Positions 41,010-50,849 of a DNA stretch of 64,000 nt are shown in pieces. Below the pieces are notes generated by a model. It was given only the letters and a program-made list of their open reading frames with translations, was not told where the DNA came from and made no database searches. The translations under genes were made by a program, and so were the position numbers. The stretch is from Agromyces badenianii (GTDB lineage Bacteria; Actinomycetota; Actinomycetes; Actinomycetales; Microbacteriaceae): contig NZ_CP028913.1 of the NCBI RefSeq assembly GCF_003070885.1, forward strand, positions 62,001 to 126,000, in the 5' to 3' direction. Every line of letters begins with the position of its first letter. The first letter of the stretch is position 1.

Positions 41010-44009
41010 GTGACCACGTCAGCGGCGGCCATGGTCGGTCGCGACGCCGACCTCTCGAGACTCAACGAGCGACTCGACGAGGTGCGTGCCGGTGCGCCGT
41101 TCACGGTCGTCATCGGCGGCGAGGCGGGCATCGGCAAGACCCGGCTCATTCGCGAGTTCCAGCTCGGCCTGCCGTCCGACGTGCGCCTGCTCGCGGGGCA
41201 GTGCGTCGACCTCGGCAGTGTGGCTGCGCCGTACGCGCCAGTGAAGGCGGCGCTCCGCACGCTCGTCGCCGAGGTCGGGCCCGAGCGCGTGCTCGAAGCG
41301 GCGGGCCCCGGTCGCTCGGCGCTCGCCGCACTGCTTCCCGAACTCGCGGCCGCCGAGACCGCGATCACGGCGATGGCAGCCCCTGCCGGGGGCGGTGCGG
41401 CCACCGGCCAGCTGCACGAGGGCATCGCGGTGCTGCTCGAGACGTTCTCGCGTGAGCGGCCCATCGTCTTCGCCATCGAAGACCTGCACTGGGTCGACGC
41501 CGCGACGCTCGCACTGCTCCGCTTCCTCATGCGCGCGCTCGGCTCGAGTCGGGTGCTCACGGTGCTCACCTATCGCAGCGAAGACGTCACCCGGGGGCAT
41601 CCGCTTCGCCCCTTCCTCTCCGAGGCCGAGCGCGACCGCTGGGTCGAGCGCCTCGATCTCTCGAGGCTCACCCGCGCGCAGGTGCGAAAGCTCACGAGGT
41701 CGCTCATCGGCGAGGCACCCACCGACAAGGTCATCGACACGGTCTTCAGCCGCAGCGACGGCGTTCCGTTCTTCGTCGAAGAACTCGTCGGGCTCGACGG
41801 CTGCCGTGACGAGAGCGGGTTGCCCGACACGCTCCGCGAACTTCTGCTCGCGCGGTACGAGCGACTCTCCGAGGGTGCGCAAGCACTGCTGCGCGTCGTC
41901 AGCGTCGGCGGTGTGCGCATCTCGCACGCACTGCTCGAGGCGGTCTTCGACGGCACTGCCGGTGAACTCGATCTCGCCGCGCGCGAGAGCGTGCTGGCCG
42001 GGGTGCTCACGATCGACGGCGACGACTACACGTTCCGGCACGCGCTCGTGCGCGAGGCGATCCTCGCCGACCTCCTGCCCGGTGAGCGGGCCCGCTTCCA
42101 CGCGAGATACGCCGAGGCCTACGAGACCGCCGCCGCGGCCGGCACCCGCCGCCTCGCGGCCGAGATCTCCTTCCACTGGCTCGGGGCGCACGACGCGGCT
42201 CGCGCCTTCCCCGCCGCGATCCAGGCGATGCGCGAGGCGCGCGCCGCCGCCGCGTTCGCGACCGCCGCGCAGCTCGGGGAGCGCGCGCTCGGCCTCTGGG
42301 ACGTGGTGCCCGACCCGGTAGGGGCCGCCGGCATGGTCAAGCTCGAGCTCATGGGCCGCACCGCCTCGCACCTGCGCAACGCCGGCGAGGGCGAGCGAAG
42401 CCTCGCGCTCGTGAAGGCCGCCCTCGCCGAGTGCCCGCGCGACGACCCGCAATACCCGCGGCTCCTGCGCGACAAGGCGGTGTACCTCGCCAACGTGGGG
42501 CGCCCGGGGTCGATCCCGGTGCTCGAAGACGCCCTCGAGGCGCTCGGCGAGCACGGGTCGAGCGAGCTCCGCATGACCGTGCTCACCGTGCTCGCCGGCA
42601 GGTTCATGATCGAGGGCCGGCTCGACGAGGCCGTCGACACCGCAGAGCGGGCGCTCGCCGCCGCGCTCGAGATCGATTCGCCGCGGTACGCCTCGATCGC
42701 CACCAACGTCGCCGCCGTCAGCCGCGCGAGCCGCGGCGAGGTCGAGGCCGGGCTCCGCGGTCTCGAACGGGCGCGTGAACTGGCCGAGGGCGACGGCTCC
42801 GCCCTGCTGCGCTACTGGGTGAACGCCTCCGACCTCCAGTTCCTCGTCGGCAATCACCACGAGGCGGTGCGCCTGGCCGAAGCGGGGCTCGAGCAGGCGC
42901 GTGCCCAGGGCGTCGAGCGCAGCTCCGGCGTGATCCTCGCGTCGAACGCCGTCGACCCGCTCTTCGCACTCGGCGAGTGGGACCGGGCCGCCGCGCTCAT
43001 CGAACGCGCGCTCGCGCTCGACCCACCGGGGCCGTTCGGCGTCTACCTCCAGCGCGCCCGCATCTGGGCCATCCTCTGGCTCGGCGAACCGGTTCGGGCC
43101 GCCGAAGAGCTGCGCGGCGTGCGCTCCGTGATGACCGAGATCATGAAGGTCGAGACGCAGACGCGGCTGAGCGTGAGCCGCGTCACCGCCGAGATCGCAC
43201 TCGCGAACGGCGACATCGCCGAGGCGTGGCGAGAGGCGAAGCGGGTGCTCGATCGCGGCGACGTGCCGCTGCCCGGCTACGGCCTGCCCCTGATCTGGGT
43301 GGCGGCACGGGTCATCGGCGCCGCCCGCGCAGGTGCCGTCGAGCGTGCGGGCGGGTTGCCCGATGTTCTCACGGCCGAGATCAGCGCCGCCGAGCCCGAG
43401 CTGCGCGCGGCGCTCGATCGCATGCACGGGTGGCCGACGCACGCGCTCTGGGCGGCGTTCTTCGACGCCGAGCTCGCCGAGGCGCCCGGCAGCACCGCCG
43501 GTTCGGATGCCGCGGCGTGGCAGGCGGCAGCCAAGGAGGCAGCCGCTCCCACCGCACCGGGCTACCTCGCACCGTACGCGCTGCTTCGCCAGGGCGAGGC
43601 CGAACTCGCCTGCGGCGATCGCGCCAGCGCCAAGGTGACGTTGCAGAGCGCCCTCGACCTGGCGCTGAGCGGCGGGGTCGGTGCGGTGCGCGATCGCGTC
43701 TCGCGGGTGGCCACCGCGGCCGGGCTCGCGCTCGAGGGCGGCATGGGCGCCGGCCGGGCGAAGACGGCGGGCGGCGGCGCTCCGGGCATCGCGGGCGCCG
43801 CGGCATCCGACGATCTCGCCACCGCCGAGCTCACCGCCCGTGAACGCCAGGTGCTCGAACTCATCGCCGAGGGGCTCAGCAATCGTCAGATCGGCGAGCG
43901 GCTCTTCATCAGCGGCAAGACGGCGAGCGTGCACGTCTCGGCGATCCTGCGCAAGCTCGGCGCGGCGACCCGCACCGAGGCCGCCTACCGCGCGGGCGTG
44001 CTGCGCTGA
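41010..44009 (+). CDS. Large ATP-binding LuxR-family (LAL/MalT-like) transcription regulator
   Basis: 999 residues from GTG 41010. Walker A GGEAGIGKTR (~36-45) and Walker B PIVFAIEDLHWVD belong to a STAND-type AAA ATPase module (~15-330). A helical TPR-like sensor region spans ~400-880. The C-terminal LuxR helix-turn-helix reads LTARERQVLELIAEGLSNRQIGERLFISGKTASVHVSAILRKLG (~935-978). LAL proteins switch on target operons when a ligand triggers ATP-dependent assembly. Ligand and targets are unknown; no pathway cluster is adjacent. A longer in-frame start at 40926 is possible but less likely. Confidence 0.9.
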   Translation: MTTSAAAMVGRDADLSRLNERLDEVRAGAPFTVVIGGEAGIGKTRLIREFQLGLPSDVRLLAGQCVDLGSVAAPYAPVKAALRTLVAEVGPERVLEAAGPGRSALAALLPELAAAETAITAMAAPAGGGAATGQLHEGIAVLLETFSRERPIVFAIEDLHWVDAATLALLRFLMRALGSSRVLTVLTYRSEDVTRGHPLRPFLSEAERDRWVERLDLSRLTRAQVRKLTRSLIGEAPTDKVIDTVFSRSDGVPFFVEELVGLDGCRDESGLPDTLRELLLARYERLSEGAQALLRVVSVGGVRISHALLEAVFDGTAGELDLAARESVLAGVLTIDGDDYTFRHALVREAILADLLPGERARFHARYAEAYETAAAAGTRRLAAEISFHWLGAHDAARAFPAAIQAMREARAAAAFATAAQLGERALGLWDVVPDPVGAAGMVKLELMGRTASHLRNAGEGERSLALVKAALAECPRDDPQYPRLLRDKAVYLANVGRPGSIPVLEDALEALGEHGSSELRMTVLTVLAGRFMIEGRLDEAVDTAERALAAALEIDSPRYASIATNVAAVSRASRGEVEAGLRGLERARELAEGDGSALLRYWVNASDLQFLVGNHHEAVRLAEAGLEQARAQGVERSSGVILASNAVDPLFALGEWDRAAALIERALALDPPGPFGVYLQRARIWAILWLGEPVRAAEELRGVRSVMTEIMKVETQTRLSVSRVTAEIALANGDIAEAWREAKRVLDRGDVPLPGYGLPLIWVAARVIGAARAGAVERAGGLPDVLTAEISAAEPELRAALDRMHGWPTHALWAAFFDAELAEAPGSTAGSDAAAWQAAAKEAAAPTAPGYLAPYALLRQGEAELACGDRASAKVTLQSALDLALSGGVGAVRDRVSRVATAAGLALEGGMGAGRAKTAGGGAPGIAGAAASDDLATAELTARERQVLELIAEGLSNRQIGERLFISGKTASVHVSAILRKLGAATRTEAAYRAGVLR

Positions 44010-44033
44010 CGTTCGCTCGGGGGTGCCGGGCGT

Positions 44034-45557
44034 TCAGCGCGCCGGCTGGAAGCCCCGGGCGACATCGATCAGGATGCGCGTGCCGAAGCCCGTCGCGCCC
44101 TTGGAGCGCCACGAGTCGTCGGCTTCCGTCTGCATCGTGCCGGCGATGTCGAGGTGGGCCCACGGGGTGGCGCCGACGAAGTGATCGAGGAAGAGCGCCG
44201 CCGTCGTGGCACCGGCGAACGGGCCGCCGAGGTTCGCGATGTCCGCGACCTCCGAGTCGAGCTGCTTGCGATACCGGCGCTCGAGCGGCAGCCGCCAGAC
44301 CTGCTCGTCACTCGTCGCCGCGGCGCGTTCGACGGTCGCGAGCATCGTCTCGTCGTTGCCGAGCAGCGCCGCGATCGAGGGGCCGAGCGCCATGAGCGCG
44401 GCACCGGTGAGCGTCGCGATGTCGACGATCGCGTCGACTCCGTCTTCGTTCGCGAGGGCGATGGCGTCCATCATCACGAGCCGGCCCTCGGCGTCGGTGT
44501 TCTTCACCTCGACGGTCGTGCCGCCCCGCGCGGTGAGCACGTCGCCGAGCTGGTAGGCCGAGCCCGACGGCATGTTGTCGGTGCACATGAGCCAGCCGCT
44601 CACGGTCGCGGTGGCGCCGAGCGCGCGCAGGGCGGTGAAGGCGCCGAGCACGGATGCCGCGCCGCCCATGTCCATCTTCATGAGCAGGTGCATCGGGTCG
44701 GACGGCTTCAGGCTGATGCCGCCCGAGTCGTAGGTGATTCCCTTGCCGACGAGGCCGAGGTGCCCGGTCGACGTTCCCGGCGGGGTGTAGCGCAGCTTCA
44801 CCATGCGCGGTTCCTCGGTCGAGCCGCGGTTCACGCCGAGCAGTCCTCCGCAGCCCAGCTCGATCAGCTGCTGCTTGTCGAAGACCTCGACGTCGAAGCC
44901 GAAGCGTGCGCCGAGCGCGACGGCGACCTCGGCCAGGTCGACCGCCGTGAGATGACCGGGAGGGGTGTTCGCGAGGTCCCTGGCGATGTTCGCCGCGCGC
45001 GAGGTGATGAGGCCCGCTTCGATGCCCGCCCTGAACTCCGCGGTGGCCGCGCGCGCCGGCTCGATGTCGCCGATGCGCACCGCGAGCCGCTCGAGCGGGG
45101 CATCGGGCCGCTTCGACGCGAGGCCGCTGTAGCGGTATCGGGCGAGCGCCGCCCCCTCGGCGATGGCCTGGCCGGCCGCCGCGGGGTCGAGCTCGCCGAG
45201 CGACGGGATCTCGAAGCCGAGTCGCCCCGTCTTCGAGGTCGCGCGCACGAACGCGGCAGTGGCATCGCGCAGGCCGTTCACCGTCAGCCCGGCAGCTGCG
45301 CCGCCGCCGACGAGCACGGTCGGCTCGTCGCCGGGGATGAGCAGGGTCTGGCCGGGCTCGGCCTCGAAACCGGCCCGCTGCCAGGCCGACGGTGAGAGGC
45401 CCGCGATCGGCGCCGCGTCGGCGACCGGCGTGAAGACGAGCACGCCGGTCGTCTCGACGCCGCCGAGCGCGTCGTCGAGCACGACCACGGGCGAGTCGGC
45501 GAGCGACGGGGTGGCGGTGAAGCCGTCGGGGATGAGCTTGCTCGGGCTGCGGGTCAT
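44034..45557 (-). CDS. pepA: Leucyl aminopeptidase, family M17
   Basis: 507 residues. The two-metal active site is intact: GKGITYDSGGISLKPSD with the Lys and Asp ligands, MKMDMGGAA, and NTDAEGRLVMMDAI with its Asp, Glu and catalytic Arg. It removes N-terminal leucine and similar residues from peptides in the cytoplasm. Its ATG overlaps the upstream MFS gene stop by 4 nt (ATGA), so the two are translationally coupled, an unexpected partner pair. Confidence 0.95.
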   Translation of the reverse strand: MTRSPSKLIPDGFTATPSLADSPVVVLDDALGGVETTGVLVFTPVADAAPIAGLSPSAWQRAGFEAEPGQTLLIPGDEPTVLVGGGAAAGLTVNGLRDATAAFVRATSKTGRLGFEIPSLGELDPAAAGQAIAEGAALARYRYSGLASKRPDAPLERLAVRIGDIEPARAATAEFRAGIEAGLITSRAANIARDLANTPPGHLTAVDLAEVAVALGARFGFDVEVFDKQQLIELGCGGLLGVNRGSTEEPRMVKLRYTPPGTSTGHLGLVGKGITYDSGGISLKPSDPMHLLMKMDMGGAASVLGAFTALRALGATATVSGWLMCTDNMPSGSAYQLGDVLTARGGTTVEVKNTDAEGRLVMMDAIALANEDGVDAIVDIATLTGAALMALGPSIAALLGNDETMLATVERAAATSDEQVWRLPLERRYRKQLDSEVADIANLGGPFAGATTAALFLDHFVGATPWAHLDIAGTMQTEADDSWRSKGATGFGTRILIDVARGFQPAR

Positions 45558-47290
45558 GCGCGTGCTTCCGTTCCATCGGCGAGGCCGCCACCGGCGAGGC
45601 CTCGATCGGCGAGGTCTCGATCGGCGAGGTCGAGTGGGTCGTCGTGCTCGACCGGGTCGATGGGGTCGTCATCGTCGGGTTCGAGCTTCTCGGGCAGCTC
45701 GTCGCGCCGTCGCCCCGGCATGCGCGTCGCGGGCACGATCGCGAGCAACGACAGTGCGGCGAGGCCGAGCAGCGAGACCTTCAGCGCCTGCAACCGTGCT
45801 TCGGCGTTGACCGCGATGGCCGCGTCGAGCTCGGGGCCGGTGGCGCGTGACGCGAGCAGCGCGGCGAGCTGCTCGTTCGTGAGGAAGTCGGCTTCGTTGA
45901 GGTTCACCTGCGCGATGAGCTCATCGGAGATCTCGGGGTGATCTTCAGCCCCGCTCAGCAGCATCGTCGAGAGCATGCCGACCGCGAACGCGGTCGCGAC
46001 GGCGATGCCGACACTGCCCGAGAGGTTGTGCACGAGCCCGCGCCAGGCGCCGACGTCGCCGGCGAGCTGCTTCGGCGCGGCGGAGAGCAGGGTGTTGAAC
46101 ACCAGGGCGACGATCGCCCCCTGGCCGAGGCCGAGCAGGATGAGACCCGCGACGACGAAGCCCTGGCTCCACTCGCCGCGCACCGTGAAGGCGAGCAGGG
46201 TGAGGGCGGCGGCGACGACCACGAACCCGGTGCTCGCGATCACCCGTGGCGCGAACCGGCCGTAGAGCGAGGCGACGAAGGTCGACGCGAGGAAGATCGA
46301 CAGCGTGTAGGGGATGATCGAGAACGACGTCTCGATGCTCGACCGGCCCTGCACGACCTGGATGTAGAGCGGGATCAGGAAGTTCGCGGCGGTGCCGACG
46401 AAGAGCATGATGGCCATGCAGGCGGTGATCGCCCGCTCGGAGCCGGTGGCGAGCACCCGCAGGTCGAAGATGCGCGGCTTGCCCTCGCGCCCGCGGCGGC
46501 GCAGCCACGAGAAGAACACCTGGCCGACGACGAGTCCGGCGATGACGAGCAGCGGCGCGGGCGAGATGCCCAGGATGTCGAACGGCGCCTGGTCGGTGGC
46601 GAGCCAGACGCCCCACGTCGAGAGACCCGAGAACCCGAAGCTCAGCAGGATCACCGCGACGGCTGCGAGCACGGCGCCCGTCCAGTCGATCGAGAGGCCG
46701 GGCTGCGCTGGCACGCGCTTCAGCCGGAAGCTCAGCAGCAGGTTGATCACGGCGAGGCCGACCATGAGCGCGAACGACCAGCGCCAGCCGATCGTGGTCG
46801 CGAACCAGCCGGCGAGGATGAGCGCGAGCACTCCGGCAGCGGGGATCGCCGCGGCGAGCAGGCCGATCGCCCGGCCCTGCTGGGGGCCGTGATAGTTCGT
46901 GGCGATGAAGACCGTCAGTGCCGGTGCGATCAGGGCGATGACGGCACCCGACGAGGCCTGGGCGATGAAGAGCATGGCCGGTGAGACGCTGAGCGCGACG
47001 GCGAGCATCGCGACGCCGTGGATCGCGACGGCGATCTGGAAGACCCCGCGGCTGCCGAAGCGGGAACCCACCTTCGCGCCGAGCAGGATGAACGCGGCCA
47101 TCGCGAAGGTGCCCGCGGTGATCGCGGTGCCGACCGAGCTCGCGGGGGTGTCGAGGTCGGTCGTGATGCCGGACATCGACACCGTCAGGGCGTTCACCGC
47201 GAACGACGCCTGGATCTGCGTCAGCACCACCACGGCCAGCGGCAGCCATGACGTTCGCACTCCGGTTGCCGCGACATCCGTTGCCGTCAT
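45554..47290 (-). CDS. MFS multidrug-type exporter, DHA2 family
   Basis: 578 residues from ATG 47290 with AGGGGG upstream; the longer frame adds 29 residues without a better site. Fourteen hydrophobic segments, motif A-like GAKVGSRFGSR and the helix-5 motif region GLLAAAIPAAGVLALILAGWFATTIGWRWSFALMVG fit DHA2 drug/H+ antiporters. The C-terminal tail is acidic and ends in short LADR/LAGG repeats made by a 15-bp tandem repeat (45577-45636). It is coupled to pepA downstream. Confidence 0.88.
   Translation of the reverse strand: MTATDVAATGVRTSWLPLAVVVLTQIQASFAVNALTVSMSGITTDLDTPASSVGTAITAGTFAMAAFILLGAKVGSRFGSRGVFQIAVAIHGVAMLAVALSVSPAMLFIAQASSGAVIALIAPALTVFIATNYHGPQQGRAIGLLAAAIPAAGVLALILAGWFATTIGWRWSFALMVGLAVINLLLSFRLKRVPAQPGLSIDWTGAVLAAVAVILLSFGFSGLSTWGVWLATDQAPFDILGISPAPLLVIAGLVVGQVFFSWLRRRGREGKPRIFDLRVLATGSERAITACMAIMLFVGTAANFLIPLYIQVVQGRSSIETSFSIIPYTLSIFLASTFVASLYGRFAPRVIASTGFVVVAAALTLLAFTVRGEWSQGFVVAGLILLGLGQGAIVALVFNTLLSAAPKQLAGDVGAWRGLVHNLSGSVGIAVATAFAVGMLSTMLLSGAEDHPEISDELIAQVNLNEADFLTNEQLAALLASRATGPELDAAIAVNAEARLQALKVSLLGLAALSLLAIVPATRMPGRRRDELPEKLEPDDDDPIDPVEHDDPLDLADRDLADRGLAGGGLADGTEARA
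45577..45636. repeat. 15-bp tandem repeat (four copies) in the MFS C-terminus
   Basis: Four 15-bp units beginning CGGCGAGG (45577, 45592, 45607, 45622) with few differences. Being a multiple of three, gain or loss of a unit keeps the reading frame and only lengthens the acidic tail. Confidence 0.85.
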
Positions 47291-47421
47291 CAACGCCCCC
47301 TGCCGATGTTCGACGCGCGACTCGCTCGTCTGTCTGGCTCTCACCCTAGGGCTGACGGCACGGCCGGTGGTAGACACGACCCGCCATTCGCGGAGTTCCG
47401 TGCCGGTGCGCGCCGCACCAC

Positions 47422-47427
47422 TAGCCT
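47422..47427 (+). promoter_or_regulatory. -10 element TAGCCT of a leaderless transcript
   Basis: TAGCCT, six bases, then ATG 47434. Confidence 0.5.
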
Positions 47428-47433
47428 GAGCGC

Positions 47434-49014
47434 ATGGACCCGGTCGTGGTGACGTTCGTGATTCTCGGCCTCGCCGTGGTCGCGTTCGTGTCTGGGCGCA
47501 TTCCGATCGCGGTCGTGGCGATCGGGGTCGCCCTCGCCCTCTGGGCGACCGGCGTGCTCACGCTCGAGCAGTCGCTCGCCGGGTTCGGCGACCCCACCGT
47601 GCTCTTCATCGCCTCGCTCTTCGTCGTGAGCGAGGGGCTCGACGCCACCGGCGTGACCGCGCGCCTCGGCCGGCTCGTGGTGGCCAGGGGCGGCGCGAGC
47701 CGCAACCGCGTGCTGCTGCTCGTGATGGCACTCGTCGCCCTGCTCACGGCCCTCATCAGCGTGAACGGCGCGGTCGCAGCGCTGCTGCCGATGGCCGTCG
47801 TCGTCGCCGTGCGCATCGGCCTGCCGCCCTCGCAGTTGCTGCTGCCGCTGGCGTTCTCGGCGCACGCGGGTTCGCTGCTGGCGCTGACCGGCACGCCCGT
47901 GAACGTCATCGTGTCGGAGTTCGCAGCCGAAGAGGCCGGCGGTCCGTTCGGGTACTTCGAGTTCGCGCTCGTGGGTGCGCCGCTCGTCGTCGGCACCCTG
48001 CTGCTCGCGATGCTTCTCGGCAAGCGGATGCTTCCGGCGCGGAGCGCCGACACCGTGCCCCGCGACCTCACCGATCACGCTCGCACCCTGCTCGCTGACT
48101 ACTCGGGTCTCGCCGAGGCCGACGGCGGGGGCCGCGCGGTGCTCATCGATGCCGAGAACGGGGTGGCCGAGGTCATGGTGCCGCCCCGCTCGGAACTCGT
48201 GGGCATGCGGGTCTTCCCCGGCATGGCCACGCCGAGCGGCAAGCTCGTGATCCTCGCGCTGGCGCGCAACGGCCGTGAGCTGACGGGCCCCGCTGCCGAG
48301 GTCGAGGTCGGCGACGTGCTGCTGTTGCAGGGCACGTGGGACGACCTCGAGGCGAACACCGGGGGCGACGAGGTGCGGGTCGTCGACGCACCCTCGGCGG
48401 TGCGCGGACAGGCGGCGCCGATCGGCACGCGCGGCGTCGCGGCGATCGTGGTGCTCGCCGCGATGGTCGTGCTGCTCGCGACCGGGCTCGTGCCCGCGGT
48501 CGTGGCGGGCCTCCTGGCGGCGGGCGCGATGATCCTCACCCGGGTGGTCTCGATCGGCCGCGCGTACCGGGCGATCTCGTGGACGACCGTCATCCTCGTG
48601 GCCGGCATGATCCCCCTCTCGACGGCGTTCACCACGACGGGAGCCGCCGAGATCGTCGGCAACGCGCTCGTCGCGGCGGCCGGTCCGGGCGGGCCGCTCG
48701 TGGTGCTGCTCGCGGTGTGCGTGCTCGTCGTCGTGCTCGGGCAGTTGATCAGCAACATGGCGACGGCGCTCATCGTCGCCCCCATCGCGCTCTCGGCCGC
48801 GGCCGAGCTCGGCGTCTCGGGCAGGCCGTTCCTGATGGCGCTCACGGTGGTGGCCGCCGCGGCGTTCCTCACGCCGATCGCGACGCCCGTGAACCTCATG
48901 GTCATGGGGCCCGGCGGGTACCGCTTCGGCGACTACGCGCGGTTCGGATGGCCCTTCACCCTGCTGTTCCTCACGGTCGCGGTGCTGCTCGTGCCCCTCA
49001 TCTGGCCCTTCTGA
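47434..49014 (+). CDS. SLC13/ArsB-superfamily permease with RCK_C domain
   Basis: 526 residues. About eleven membrane segments surround a cytoplasmic TrkA-C/RCK_C domain at ~230-310 (VAEVMVPPRSELVGMRVFPGMATPSGKLVILALARNGRELTGPAAEVEVGDVLLLQG). Motifs such as LTALISVNGAVAALLPM, LALTGTPVNVIVSEFA and FLTPIATPVNLMVMGPGGY are the SLC13 (Na+/dicarboxylate, sulfate) signature loops. It probably imports a di-anion with Na+. The RCK_C domain may bind a regulatory nucleotide. Monocistronic with a leaderless start. Confidence 0.88.
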   Translation: MDPVVVTFVILGLAVVAFVSGRIPIAVVAIGVALALWATGVLTLEQSLAGFGDPTVLFIASLFVVSEGLDATGVTARLGRLVVARGGASRNRVLLLVMALVALLTALISVNGAVAALLPMAVVVAVRIGLPPSQLLLPLAFSAHAGSLLALTGTPVNVIVSEFAAEEAGGPFGYFEFALVGAPLVVGTLLLAMLLGKRMLPARSADTVPRDLTDHARTLLADYSGLAEADGGGRAVLIDAENGVAEVMVPPRSELVGMRVFPGMATPSGKLVILALARNGRELTGPAAEVEVGDVLLLQGTWDDLEANTGGDEVRVVDAPSAVRGQAAPIGTRGVAAIVVLAAMVVLLATGLVPAVVAGLLAAGAMILTRVVSIGRAYRAISWTTVILVAGMIPLSTAFTTTGAAEIVGNALVAAAGPGGPLVVLLAVCVLVVVLGQLISNMATALIVAPIALSAAAELGVSGRPFLMALTVVAAAAFLTPIATPVNLMVMGPGGYRFGDYARFGWPFTLLFLTVAVLLVPLIWPF

Positions 49015-49060
49015 CGCGGGGCGGTCGCCGCGGCCGACGGCGCGGCCGGTGACGCTCCGG

Positions 49061-50014
49061 TCAGCTTCCGCGCATGGGCGGGGATGCCTCGGGCGGCAGT
49101 CGCAGGAGCGCCCCCTCGTGGCGCACCGTGGCGGCGGCGATCGCCATCGCCGACTCGAGCGCGTCGGCCCATTCCTCGGTGCTTCCCGGCACCCCGTGCA
49201 CTGCGAGGTGATGTACCACCGCCGACAGCGTCGCGTCGCCGGCGCCCATGGTGTCGACGACCGCACCGGGCAGTTCCACGATGCCCGCGCGCACCACCCG
49301 CTCGCCGTCGAAGAGGGTCGCGCCGTCGCGCCCGGCGGTCGCGAGCACCGCGGGGCCCGCGCCCGATGCGCCCGCTCCCGATGCACCCGCCGCGCGAACA
49401 CGGTCGACGAGCTCCGGCAGCGGGGCGCCGATGAGGAGCTCGGCGTCTTCGTCACCGACCTTCGCGAGCAGCGCCCCGCCCGCGACGCGGGTGAACTGCT
49501 CGAGGAAGGCGTCGCGATCGTGCAGCATGCCCGCACGCGGATTGCCGTCGATCGCGAGCCGCTCGCCGGGCCGGGCGACGGCGTCGACGAGCTCGGCGAC
49601 CTGCTCGTCGTCGTCGAAGGGGAAGCAGCTGACCACGACGAGGTCGGCCTCGTCGATCGCGGCCCTGGTGGTCTCGTCGAAGCGGATGCGGCGGCGCTGC
49701 GCAGCTTCGTTGAACTCGTAGCGCGGCTCGCCGTCGGCGCGATCCGAGATCGCCCGCGAGGTGCCGTGCGCCGAGGGGCTCTCGACGAGGCGCACGTCGT
49801 AGTCGCGGAGGTACGAGCGGATGCGGGTGGCCGGCTCGTCGTCGCCGAGCATCGCGACGAGGGTCACCTGCTCGCCGAGGAGGGCGAGCCCGACGGCCAC
49901 GTTGAGGGCGGCGCCGCCGACGAACTCACGGGAGCCGTGCGGGTCGCGCAGCTCGTCGATGAGCGCGTCGCCGATGACGGTCACTCGGGCGGGTCGGGCT
50001 GATGCGGTCGTCAT
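49061..50014 (-). CDS. PfkB-family sugar kinase
   Basis: 317 residues from ATG 50014, with AGAGGA upstream; the in-frame ATG at 50032 is less well placed. The PfkB signature 1 is FVGGAALNVAVGLALLGEQVTLVAMLGDD (~30-58), and signature 2 is DTMGAGDATLSAVVHHLA (~245-262) with the catalytic Asp. It phosphorylates a sugar such as fructose or ribose using ATP. No sugar transporter adjoins, so the sugar is open. It is divergent from a TetR gene, which may regulate it. Confidence 0.88.
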   Translation of the reverse strand: MTTASARPARVTVIGDALIDELRDPHGSREFVGGAALNVAVGLALLGEQVTLVAMLGDDEPATRIRSYLRDYDVRLVESPSAHGTSRAISDRADGEPRYEFNEAAQRRRIRFDETTRAAIDEADLVVVSCFPFDDDEQVAELVDAVARPGERLAIDGNPRAGMLHDRDAFLEQFTRVAGGALLAKVGDEDAELLIGAPLPELVDRVRAAGASGAGASGAGPAVLATAGRDGATLFDGERVVRAGIVELPGAVVDTMGAGDATLSAVVHHLAVHGVPGSTEEWADALESAMAIAAATVRHEGALLRLPPEASPPMRGS

Positions 50015-50107
50015 CGACGGTCCTCTCGACATGCGGCACTCCAGCGTGGCACACGGCTCGCGGCCGGTGCACCTGCGGGTACGGTGGTGAAGACCACGAG
50101 GAGCACC

Positions 50108-50845
50108 ATGAAACCCGGACCGAGACGCAGTGTCAGCCAGGTCGACATCGTCGACGCCGCGTTCGAGATCCTCGAGCAGAAGGGCTTCGCCGCCGTCTCC
50201 GTGCGGGGCGTCGCCGCGGCGCTCGGGCTCACGCCCACCGCGATCTACACCTACTTCCCGTCGAAGAACGCGCTGCTGCGCGCGATGGTCGACGAGCTGC
50301 TGTCGAGCCTCGACCTCGCCGCGGCATCCGACCCCGCCGTCGACTGGCGGCAGCGCGTGCACGCGCTCGCCGCGGCCCTGCGCGCCCGGCTCGCCGAGCA
50401 CACCGGCGCCATGGTGCTCGTGACGAGCGGACCGCTCGACGGACCGCACGCGCTGAGCCTCAACGAAGCGCTCATCGCGGGCTTCATGGGCGAGCGGATG
50501 CCGCTCGACGACGCCGCCCGCGCGGCGCACGCCGTGCTCGCCCATGTGCTCGGGGTCGCCGCGCTCGACGCCGCCGAGCGCGCGGGCGATGTCGAGGCAT
50601 CCGCCGGCCGGACCTCGTCGGGTGCGCTCTGGTCGGATGCCGCGAGCCATCCGCTCACCGAGGCGACCGCGCACCTCGTGGCCGGCAGCGCCGGCGGTGC
50701 CGTTGGTGTCGTTGGTGCCGGCGGCGCAGACGCCGTCTCGGCGAGCGATGACGGCCGGGCCGATTCCGCCTTCGCCTGGGGCCTCGACCGCCTGCTCGAC
50801 GGGGTGCTCGCGAGCGTCGCCGAGCCGGTCACGGCCGGAGCCTGA
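50108..50845 (+). CDS. TetR-family regulator
   Basis: 245 residues from ATG 50108 with GAGGAG 6 nt upstream. The HTH lies at ~10-55 (SQVDIVDAAFEILEQKGFAAVSVRGVAAALGLTPTAIYTYFPSKNALL). The ligand domain contains a Gly/Val/Ala low-complexity insert (~195-225) probably made by repeat expansion. It is divergent from the PfkB kinase and nearly abuts the convergent DUF2804 gene. Target and ligand unknown. Confidence 0.88.
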   Translation: MKPGPRRSVSQVDIVDAAFEILEQKGFAAVSVRGVAAALGLTPTAIYTYFPSKNALLRAMVDELLSSLDLAAASDPAVDWRQRVHALAAALRARLAEHTGAMVLVTSGPLDGPHALSLNEALIAGFMGERMPLDDAARAAHAVLAHVLGVAALDAAERAGDVEASAGRTSSGALWSDAASHPLTEATAHLVAGSAGGAVGVVGAGGADAVSASDDGRADSAFAWGLDRLLDGVLASVAEPVTAGA

Positions 50846-50849
50846 CCCA

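Noticed and set aside
41019..43934. 971-codon minus-strand frame opposite the LuxR-family regulator
   Set aside because: Mirror of a real gene with P-loop and LuxR helix-turn-helix on the plus strand; composition is Arg/Gly/Glu noise.
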